64,000 bases of DNA, from the NCBI GenBank assembly GCA_018435605.1, contig JAHDNF010000002.1:62001-126000 (forward strand), written 5' to 3'. Under the pieces are notes generated by a model, which made no database searches, had not been told where the DNA came from, and saw only the letters and a program-made list of their open reading frames with translations. This stretch comes from a bacterium (lineage in GTDB: Bacteria; Auribacterota; Auribacteria; Auribacterales; Auribacteraceae). Below are positions 57,334 to 64,000 of this stretch, one piece after another. Position 1 is the first letter of the stretch. Every line of letters starts with the position of its first letter. Made by a program: the position numbers and the translations under genes.

Positions 57334-58506
57334 TTATACCCTCGCTAAACTCCTGACCGGTGTATTTCGCCCCGACTGATTGGCATCGCGATGTTTGATG
57401 ATATTGCTTACGACTTTCTCATTACCGCGCATACCGATATTCATCAAAATGCCGATCGCAATAAAATTGGTCATTAAATTAGACCCTCCAAAACTCAAAA
57501 AAGGCAGTGCGATTCCTTTTGTCGGAAGCAATCCGGTAACAACACACATGTTTATTACAGACTGGACTCCCAGCATAAGGGTAATTCCGGTGGCAAGAAG
57601 TTTACCGAACGGATCCCTGCATTTGATTGCAACCAGCATACCACATAAAAACAAAACAAGGAACATGGAACAAACAACGGAAGTGCCCACGAATCCCAGT
57701 TCTTCGCCGATGATCGCAAAAATGAAATCCGTATGCGCTTCTGGCAAATAAAAAAGTTTCTGTTTGCCCTGCCCGAGTCCCACACCGAAAAGACCGCCCG
57801 AACCCAGCGCAATAAACGACTGTATGATCTGAAATCCCGAGCCTTTCGGGTCGGCAAACGGATCGAGAAAAGCCGCTATACGTTTCATCCGGTACGGAAA
57901 CATTTTAATTGCAACGATCCCAGCGACCAAGCCGTTGAAAATGAAAAGCAAACAATAGCTAACCTTAATTCCGGCTATAAAATAGAGTAACATTACAATA
58001 ATACCCATCAGTACCGTTGTTCCGAAATCGGGTTGCTCGAGAATCAGCAGTAGCATACAACCAATTAACAATGAAGGAAATAATAAACTTTTAAAAAAAT
58101 CTTTTATTTCATCCTGTTTGCGCGACAAAACATCAGCCGCGTATATTATTATAGCCAATTTCGCGAATTCCGACGGCTGAAACCGGACAGGTCCCATAAC
58201 AAGCCACCTTGTAGCGCCACCGGCAGTATGTCCGAAATATCCGGTCATCGGCAAAACCAACAGCACGCCAGATATGCATAACAATACCTTGGCCAAGGGT
58301 TTTAGAATTCTATATGGACAATATGAAAATAACAGAAATGATAAAAACCCCATACCAAGCCAAGTCAACTGTTTCTTCAGGAAAAAATTTTCACAGCCGA
58401 AGCGATCCTGAGCGACAATCGCGCTGGTGCTGTATACCATAACTAAACTTAACGCGACAAAACATAAAACCGCACTTAAAATTATGCCGAGAATAGTTTT
58501 CATCAA
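57334..58506 (-). CDS. ftsW: lipid II polymerase FtsW (SEDS family)
   Basis: The 390-residue protein has about ten membrane helices. SEDS signatures are PVRFQPSEFAKL near 107, EQPDFGTT near 158, and LPEAHTDFIFAIIGEELGF and LPFLSFGGSNL in the C-terminal half. It polymerises glycan strands together with a class B PBP; ftsI is expected beyond the right edge. It overlaps the LysM gene by four bases (58503-58506). Confidence 0.95.
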   Translation of the reverse strand: MMKTILGIILSAVLCFVALSLVMVYSTSAIVAQDRFGCENFFLKKQLTWLGMGFLSFLLFSYCPYRILKPLAKVLLCISGVLLVLPMTGYFGHTAGGATRWLVMGPVRFQPSEFAKLAIIIYAADVLSRKQDEIKDFFKSLLFPSLLIGCMLLLILEQPDFGTTVLMGIIVMLLYFIAGIKVSYCLLFIFNGLVAGIVAIKMFPYRMKRIAAFLDPFADPKGSGFQIIQSFIALGSGGLFGVGLGQGKQKLFYLPEAHTDFIFAIIGEELGFVGTSVVCSMFLVLFLCGMLVAIKCRDPFGKLLATGITLMLGVQSVINMCVVTGLLPTKGIALPFLSFGGSNLMTNFIAIGILMNIGMRGNEKVVSNIIKHRDANQSGRNTPVRSLARV

Positions 58507-59246
58507 TTGACCGGTATCTTAATCCTATCTCCTTCGTTCAGTGCAGACGACTGGTCTATACCGTTGATGGAACAAATCGACTGTACGGATACATCATATT
58601 TTTTGGCTATCCTGCCGAGATTTTCTCCGCTTTGCACCACATGAATTGCATAGGTCGGCGTTCCGTGTACCGCGGATACGGAAACCGGTTTATAACTGGG
58701 CATAGCTTCGCTTTTAGTTTCCTTCTTGGCAACCTGAGTCGTAGTATCCGCCTGTTTTGTAGCGGCCGGCGCAGACTGTTTTGCAATCATAGTGCCTGAA
58801 GACGCAGACGATGAATAAACAGGTATGCGAAGAACCTGCCCGCTATTCAGATTATTAGGATTGTTCATAGAGTTTGCCGCGGCTATTTCGCTATGTGATA
58901 CATTATATTTTCTGCCGATAGCATAAAGAGTTTCGCCTTTCTGGACAACATGCGTGGTATACCCTGTTGTTGCCATCATAGTCTTTGAAGACTGAGAAGG
59001 ATAGTCGTAATCGGGAGAACTGTATCTATTATTCTGCGCCATTTGAGAGCTTGACGAATACGAAGATGCCAGATCGGTCGATCTGTTGTAATTGTGCTGG
59101 CCGAAATCGTCTCTGATTCGAGCGCGTGGCGCGCTGGCGTACTGATTGCTGTCAGATGCGCATCCGCTGATATATCCTATCATCAAGATCGCCGCGAAGT
59201 GAATACTCATCACCATGATTACTGTTTTTTTACGATTCATTTGCAT
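58503..59246 (-). CDS. LysM-domain lipoprotein inside the dcw cluster
   Basis: The 247-residue protein has a lipoprotein signal with lipobox ISGC near 26-29. A Ser/Gln/Tyr-rich linker (about 30-95) is followed by two LysM domains: HVVQKGETLYAIGRKYNVS near 99 and HVVQSGENLGRIAKKYDVS near 203, joined by an Ala/Thr/Lys-rich spacer. LysM binds the GlcNAc-MurNAc backbone. There is no hydrolase domain. It lies between ftsW and murD, so it may position division machinery on the wall. It could also be a regulator of an amidase. The start used is the ATG of MQMNRKK. Confidence 0.9.
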   Translation of the reverse strand: MQMNRKKTVIMVMSIHFAAILMIGYISGCASDSNQYASAPRARIRDDFGQHNYNRSTDLASSYSSSSQMAQNNRYSSPDYDYPSQSSKTMMATTGYTTHVVQKGETLYAIGRKYNVSHSEIAAANSMNNPNNLNSGQVLRIPVYSSSASSGTMIAKQSAPAATKQADTTTQVAKKETKSEAMPSYKPVSVSAVHGTPTYAIHVVQSGENLGRIAKKYDVSVQSICSINGIDQSSALNEGDRIKIPVN

Positions 59247-59255
59247 TCCTCCTTT

Positions 59256-60641
59256 TTAGGTATATTGTGTTGGTATGGTTTGTAACCTCATTACCGATTG
59301 TTTGAAATAATCTCCACGATGTTCGAAGTTATCGTACATATCGAAACTAGCGCACGCAGGGGACAGCAATACTATATCTCCGCTTTGTGCGCAATGGTAC
59401 GCTTTGATTACCGCATCATCCATAGAATGCGCCGTAACTATTTTTGCAGAGCCTCTAAAATATTCGGCGTAATACGGAGTCGATTCCCCTGTCAATACGA
59501 GTGTAGTTACCGTTTGACGGATTTTGTCTCGAAGAGCGGACAAGTCAGCGCCTTTATCCTGTCCTCCCAGTATGAGAATGATCGGTTCTTTGAAACTGTC
59601 GAGAGCTTTTATGACTGCATCCGGATTAGTTGCTTTTGAATCATTGTAAAACAGCACTCCGTTTTTTTCTCCGACCCGTTCAAGGCGATGCGGCAATCCG
59701 CGAAAACTTTTAATAGTCGCTACAATACTTTCAAGGCTGACACCTTCTATCAACGCGGCTGTTGCGGCAAACGCGCAATTTTCAAAAATATGCCTGCCGC
59801 AAAAACGGACATCGTTAACCCCAACTACAAGGTTCCATCCTTTATCTGTCCGTTCCCACAACCCATTGTTATCCGCGAAGAAAAATACATTTTTTTTCAT
59901 CATGTCGCCAACCAGATGCCAGTTGTCCGGTATTCTATCCAAATTCAATTTATCGAGATAGTACGGTACATCCTCACTCCTGCATATAAAATAACCTTGT
60001 TTTTTCAGATTGCGTACAATATTCAGCTTTGCTTGCGTATACCTGTCAAAATCTTCATATCTGGAACAATGATCGGAAGTAATATTTGTCAAAACCGCTC
60101 CGTCAAATAAACACCCCTCAACGCGCTCCAGTTGGTAAGAGCTTATCTCCAGCACATAAACATCAGCCTTATGGATATCCAGCGCAAGTTCCGATACGGA
60201 AACACCGATATTACCGCCCATTTTTACCGATATCCCTGCGTTTTCCAGTATATGACACAACAAATGCACGGTAGTAGTTTTCCCGTTGGTACCGGTAACA
60301 GCTATTTTTTTACCGGGCAGAAAACTGAAAGCGTATCCGAATTCGCTGTATATAGGTATCTGTTTCACATGCGCTTTTTGTTTGACCGGATGCCCGGGCG
60401 CTACGCCGGGACTCGTAATGACTCCGATAACTGAGGGATAATCAAGCATACGGACTCCATCCGCATCATTACCCCACGCGCATCCGATAGATTGCATCCA
60501 GTCTTGATCATCCTTAGTAAAAACATCAAGATTAGAATCGCAAACAAAGAACTGTTTGCCTTGGCTTGCAATCAGCCTTGCAACACCTTTTCCGCTTATG
60601 CCATACCCTATGATGATGTATTGAGGCGAACAAACCGGCAT
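59256..60641 (-). CDS. murD: UDP-N-acetylmuramoylalanine--D-glutamate ligase
   Basis: The start at 60641 is preferred because AGGAGAGG lies just upstream of this ATG; the ATG at 60656, which overlaps the mraY stop (ATGA), is an alternative. The enzyme adds D-glutamate to UDP-MurNAc-Ala. Motifs are IIIGYGISGKG at the N-terminus, the ATP loop GTNGKTTTV near 116, LTNITSDHCSRY, and YNDSKATNPDA in the last third. Length is normal. Confidence 0.95.
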   Translation of the reverse strand: MPVCSPQYIIIGYGISGKGVARLIASQGKQFFVCDSNLDVFTKDDQDWMQSIGCAWGNDADGVRMLDYPSVIGVITSPGVAPGHPVKQKAHVKQIPIYSEFGYAFSFLPGKKIAVTGTNGKTTTVHLLCHILENAGISVKMGGNIGVSVSELALDIHKADVYVLEISSYQLERVEGCLFDGAVLTNITSDHCSRYEDFDRYTQAKLNIVRNLKKQGYFICRSEDVPYYLDKLNLDRIPDNWHLVGDMMKKNVFFFADNNGLWERTDKGWNLVVGVNDVRFCGRHIFENCAFAATAALIEGVSLESIVATIKSFRGLPHRLERVGEKNGVLFYNDSKATNPDAVIKALDSFKEPIILILGGQDKGADLSALRDKIRQTVTTLVLTGESTPYYAEYFRGSAKIVTAHSMDDAVIKAYHCAQSGDIVLLSPACASFDMYDNFEHRGDYFKQSVMRLQTIPTQYT

Positions 60642-60652
60642 AGCCTCTCCTG

Positions 60653-61753
60653 TCATCTAAGTTTGAGGGTTGCAATCCCGAAAAGCGCACAAATGATGGC
60701 AACTATCCAGAACCGAATGGTGATTTTGGATTCATGCCATCCTTTCATTTCAAAATGATGATGCAACGGCGACATAAGAAATACTCTTTTCCCGCGCCAT
60801 TTAAATGAAATCACCTGAATAATGACCGACATCGCTTCGGCAACAAACACACCTCCTACTATGAGCAGTAATAATTCCTGACGGGTCAATACCGCCACTA
60901 TGCCCATAGCGCCTCCCAGAGCAAGCGCTCCGGTATCGCCCATAAAAACCTGAGCGGGATATGCGTTATACCATAAAAAACCAAGCCCAGCGCCGGCTAT
61001 ACACGCGCAAAACACAGCCAGTTCCCCGCATCCCGGTATATATGATGTCTGCAGATATTTAGCAAACGTCATATTTCCTGTTACATAGGCAATATATAGA
61101 TACGCGAGCGAAGCCGCTATGACGCATCCTATAGCAAGACCGTCAAGACCGTCGGTAAGATTAACTGCGTTCGATGCGCCCACAATCACCAATGCAGAAA
61201 ATAGAATACTGAAAATACCCATTTGCGTAATAACCGGATTCTTGATAAACGGGACATATAAATGCTGGGAAAAATCTTTACTTTCCGAAAGGAACAACAG
61301 ATACACGCCAATAGCAATACCGATAGTAGCCTGCGCGATCATTTTGCCGCGCGCTGACACCCCTTTGGTATTTTTCTTTGCAATTTTCAGGTAATCATCG
61401 CAGAACCCCAATAATCCGAGATATGTTGTAACTATTACTGCGATGATTATTTTTTCGTTGCTGATATCCGCCCATAACAAAGTAGGAATGATAATAGACA
61501 GCAAAATCAGCATACCGCCCATAGTCGGAGTTCCCTGCTTGGTATGATGCTTTGCGTACAAAGGCAGACATTCCTCCTTGCGAATTTCCTGTCCTAGTTT
61601 CATCTGATACAGACGCCGAATAATCGCCGGCCCAAGCGCCACACACAAGATCACCGATGTAATAGCGGCAAACGCCGCACGAAATGTAATGTATTTAAAT
61701 ACATTGAACCCGAAAAAAATGTCTTTCAAAGGATACAATAATTTGTAAAACAT
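60653..61753 (-). CDS. mraY: phospho-MurNAc-pentapeptide translocase
   Basis: The start at 61753 is chosen because GGTGAG lies just upstream, and the protein then begins MFYKLLYPLKD like family members; the ATG at 61780 would add nine unrelated residues. It has about ten membrane helices and makes lipid I. Motifs are TPTMGGMLIL, CDDYLKIAKK, NLTDGLDGLA, FMGDTGALALGG and the HHHFEMKGW metal-site stretch. Its end overlaps the alternative murD start. Confidence 0.97.
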   Translation of the reverse strand: MFYKLLYPLKDIFFGFNVFKYITFRAAFAAITSVILCVALGPAIIRRLYQMKLGQEIRKEECLPLYAKHHTKQGTPTMGGMLILLSIIIPTLLWADISNEKIIIAVIVTTYLGLLGFCDDYLKIAKKNTKGVSARGKMIAQATIGIAIGVYLLFLSESKDFSQHLYVPFIKNPVITQMGIFSILFSALVIVGASNAVNLTDGLDGLAIGCVIAASLAYLYIAYVTGNMTFAKYLQTSYIPGCGELAVFCACIAGAGLGFLWYNAYPAQVFMGDTGALALGGAMGIVAVLTRQELLLLIVGGVFVAEAMSVIIQVISFKWRGKRVFLMSPLHHHFEMKGWHESKITIRFWIVAIICALFGIATLKLR

Positions 61754-61782
61754 ACTCTCACCGTTAGTGTTAAGTAGCATCT

Positions 61783-61804
61783 AAAAAATAACAGGATACC
61801 TGTT
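61783..61804 (-). terminator. terminator-like hairpin between murF and mraY
   Basis: On the minus strand a perfect 6-base stem (AACAGG, loop TAT, CCTGTT at 61790-61804) is followed by A-T-T-T-T-T-T. It sits in the 143-base gap after murF and about 30 bases before the mraY start. The short stem suggests partial termination or attenuation rather than a full stop. Confidence 0.5.
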
Positions 61805-61896
61805 GTCATTGTGACGGGTATATTAACTAAGTATTTGAAAAAATAGATAGTTAACTTACCTCAACAAAAAATTGTATTTTTTAGAAGCCCTTAAAT

Positions 61897-63288
61897 TTAT
61901 ATGGTTTCGGTTTTATAAAGTTCTTTTATAGTATCAATGATTGTTTCAAGCTGATTGCCCCGCGATCCTTTTAGTAGCACTACATCGCCCGCTTCAAGCA
62001 ATTCTCTGAGGATAGGAAATACCTGTTCCGACTTTTTAAGCACAATTTTGGTTAGTTGAGGATTTTCTCGTATCTGATCGGCAGTAAGGGAAGCAAGATC
62101 ACCGACCGTTATCAGCACGTCAAGGCGGGAAGATTCCAGCAACGAACCTATTTCCCTGTGATACTGTTCTTTTTTTGCGCCCAGTTCTAGCATATCGGCA
62201 AAAATCATAATTTTTTTGCCGTGAGATTCCATACGCATCAACTCCATTACGGCTACTTTAGTCGAGGCCGGATTGGCGTTATATGCGTCATTTATAATAG
62301 TTATGTCATTAATGGTAACAGTTTCAAAGCGCATTGACGGCAATGTTATTTTTTCTACCGCCGGAGCTATGGAATCCCATGAAAAACCCAGCGATTCAAT
62401 AGTAGCGGCCGCCGCAAGAAAATTGCATATATTATGTTCGCCGGATATAGGCAGAACGACATGTTTGCTGATAACATTATGTATATCTAAATCGAACTGC
62501 GATCCGTTTGCTTCCAGACGTATATTCTTGGCTTTGAAATCGGCTCCTTCGCATATACCGAAAGTGGTAATCGGGCAAGGCGATATTGCTTTAACCTTAG
62601 GCAAGAAATAATCGTCATGAAAAAAGATAAGGCGTCCATTGGGATTCATTACCGATAAAATCTCTGTCTTGGCCTTAAAAACCCCGTCTTCATTTTCGAG
62701 GAATTCCAGATGCGACTGAGCAATATTTGTGATAACAACAAGATCCGGAGATGTAATTGAACCCAGTCTACGCATTTCACCAAACTGATTTATGCCGTGT
62801 TCAAGAATAAGAATACGCTGGTTCGCCGAAGCGGATAGAATAGTCAGCGGCACGCCGATAAGGTTGTTACGAGTGCCGCGGGTTATAGTGATATCGCATT
62901 TATCCGCCAACAAAGTGCCTATAATATCTTTTGTAGTTGTCTTGCCGTTACTTCCGGTCACGGCCACTACTTTAAAACTATACCTCTGCCTGTAAAATGC
63001 CGCCAAATCTCCAAGTGCGGTTAAAGTATCCGGAACATTTATCGCAGTGACATGGGATGGTATCGAGATGTTCGGATTAGATACAATAATCATGGAACAT
63101 CCTTTTGATAAAGCATCGCCTATAAAGTCGTGTGCATCGAATTTATCGCCTTTAAGAGCAATAAACAGGTCGCCCGGCTTTACTGTGCGTGTATCCGTAG
63201 AAACAAATGTCGTTTCCATTTGTTTTCCGGATGATAACAGGCTCCCCCCGGTAGCCTGCAAAATGTCGTCAATAGTCAATAATTCCAT
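61897..63288 (-). CDS. murF: UDP-N-acetylmuramoyl-tripeptide--D-alanyl-D-alanine ligase
   Basis: The 463-residue Mur ligase adds D-Ala-D-Ala to the muramyl tripeptide. Motifs are STDTRTVKPGDLF near 30, ATP loop TGSNGKTTTK at 111-120, the GTRNNLIGVP segment, ILEHGINQFGEM, and NDAYNANPASTK in the C-terminal part. Only three bases separate it from the murE stop, so the two are one operon. Confidence 0.97.
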   Translation of the reverse strand: MELLTIDDILQATGGSLLSSGKQMETTFVSTDTRTVKPGDLFIALKGDKFDAHDFIGDALSKGCSMIIVSNPNISIPSHVTAINVPDTLTALGDLAAFYRQRYSFKVVAVTGSNGKTTTKDIIGTLLADKCDITITRGTRNNLIGVPLTILSASANQRILILEHGINQFGEMRRLGSITSPDLVVITNIAQSHLEFLENEDGVFKAKTEILSVMNPNGRLIFFHDDYFLPKVKAISPCPITTFGICEGADFKAKNIRLEANGSQFDLDIHNVISKHVVLPISGEHNICNFLAAAATIESLGFSWDSIAPAVEKITLPSMRFETVTINDITIINDAYNANPASTKVAVMELMRMESHGKKIMIFADMLELGAKKEQYHREIGSLLESSRLDVLITVGDLASLTADQIRENPQLTKIVLKKSEQVFPILRELLEAGDVVLLKGSRGNQLETIIDTIKELYKTETI

Positions 63289-63291
63289 AAT

Positions 63292-64000
63292 TTAAACCGC
63301 CACGTATTTACGTTCCAATAAAAAATTCCGTGTTACCTCGACATCGTCAAAAGGAAACACCGAGTTACCTATGATCTGGTATTTTTCGTGCCCTTTACCG
63401 GCAATAAGCAGTACATCGTCCGGACGACACTGTAGAATGGCATATTGAATAGCTTCCTTGCGATTAGGTATTACATGATATGAATTGTTCCAGAACCCTT
63501 TTTCGATCTGTGAAATGATTTTTAACGGGTCTTCAGACCGCGGATTATCGGATGTCAAAACGGACATATCGGCATACTTGCATGCAATCTCTCCCATTAC
63601 CGGACGTTTAAGAGCATCTCTGTCCCCCCCGCAACCGAACACTACGATCATTCTTCCCGAATGTATAGATCGTAACGTCTGGAGGACTTGGCGTAATGCG
63701 TCTTCTGTGTGAGCATAGTCTACATAAACCGAAAAAGGATGGGCGCATGGGATACGTTGAAGCCTACCAGGAACACCGACGAAAGAAGCCAAACCGTCTT
63801 TCATATCGCGCAAACGCATTCCCAGCAGATATCCCACTCCTATAGCCGCCAAAGAGTTGTACACATTATGCCGCCCTATGAGAGGTATGTTGAAACGTTC
63901 ATTTTCGTCGCCGCAACATACTGTAAACTGCAAATTTTCTTTGCCGAGTTGAATGTCAATAGCTCTCACATCGGCAGATGTATCAATGCCGTAAGTCGTT
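63292..64000 (-). CDS. murE: UDP-MurNAc-Ala-Glu--meso-diaminopimelate ligase (5' part beyond the window)
   Basis: The frame is open to the right edge, so only the last 235 or so codons are seen; an in-frame GTG at 63969 is internal, since the family motif TYGID reads on upstream of it. The fragment holds HNVYNSLAAIGVG, VYVDYAHTEDALRQVL, FGCGGDRDALKRPVMG, and DNPRSEDP. The DNPR motif marks the enzymes that add meso-diaminopimelate, so the wall should be the Gram-negative A1-gamma type. The C-terminal GKGHEKYQII is also typical. Confidence 0.95.
   Translation of the reverse strand, partial: TTYGIDTSADVRAIDIQLGKENLQFTVCCGDENERFNIPLIGRHNVYNSLAAIGVGYLLGMRLRDMKDGLASFVGVPGRLQRIPCAHPFSVYVDYAHTEDALRQVLQTLRSIHSGRMIVVFGCGGDRDALKRPVMGEIACKYADMSVLTSDNPRSEDPLKIISQIEKGFWNNSYHVIPNRKEAIQYAILQCRPDDVLLIAGKGHEKYQIIGNSVFPFDDVEVTRNFLLERKYVAV

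Overview
The window is a moderately AT-rich bacterial chromosome segment. It encodes a diderm with meso-diaminopimelate peptidoglycan: the MurE fragment carries the DNPR motif, many products have signal peptides, and DsbD, a PapD-like chaperone and PEP-CTERM proteins are present. The mix of very long secreted proteins, PEP-CTERM tails, an excisionase-type HTH fused to a receiver domain, PAS-rich kinases and a compact dcw cluster fits an uncultured PVC-related lineage such as Omnitrophota. That placement is inference; no rRNA gene is present to test it.

Layout, left to right. (1) 1-10399, minus: one giant secreted gene running off the left edge, made of six tandem units of about 580 residues (beta-helix plus Ig-like domain). 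(2) 10.8-16.6 kb: a polysaccharide flippase, a gene-poor stretch with a possible IS200/IS605-type relic, a PEP-CTERM DNRLRE-like protein, and a secreted protein with a GH-like barrel and PKD domains. (3) 16.9-19.7 kb: a PAS histidine kinase with what looks like a collapsed periplasmic sensor, and a small membrane-anchored protein. (4) 19.9-29.7 kb: two paralogous giants of about 1,350 residues that share an N-terminal H-x-N / VEG / GGFH domain but carry different C-terminal fusions (LspA-like versus NAGPA-like), flanking GDP-fucose synthase and panD. (5) 29.9-37.2 kb: exported rhodanese, small acidic exported protein, DsbD, then a cluster of three paralogous secreted subunit-like proteins with a PapD-like chaperone and one Ig-like secreted protein. 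(6) 37.7-44.6 kb, plus: a four-gene signalling block (membrane PAS kinase, CheY-like regulator, HTH-receiver protein, soluble PAS kinase). (7) 44.7-48.8 kb, minus: a PEP-CTERM beta-propeller, then an overlapping five-gene operon (metallo-beta-lactamase-fold protein, flavin reductase, exported FMN-binding protein, CxxxCP membrane electron carrier, exported nitroreductase) that looks like an extracytoplasmic flavin electron-transfer chain. (8) 49.0-64.0 kb: mazG on plus, then the minus-strand dcw cluster murE-murF-mraY-murD-lysM-ftsW-murG-murC-murB-ftsQ-ftsA-ftsZ-nuclease, running off the right edge.

The dcw genes are tightly packed, often with start/stop overlaps. They are interrupted only by a terminator-like hairpin between murF and mraY. 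The cluster lacks ddl between murB and ftsQ, and it has acquired a LysM lipoprotein and a staphylococcal-nuclease-type gene. The rest of the window is dominated by cell-surface and envelope functions: surface fibres or adhesins, polysaccharide export, envelope redox and sensory kinases. No tRNA, rRNA, CRISPR array or intact transposase was found.
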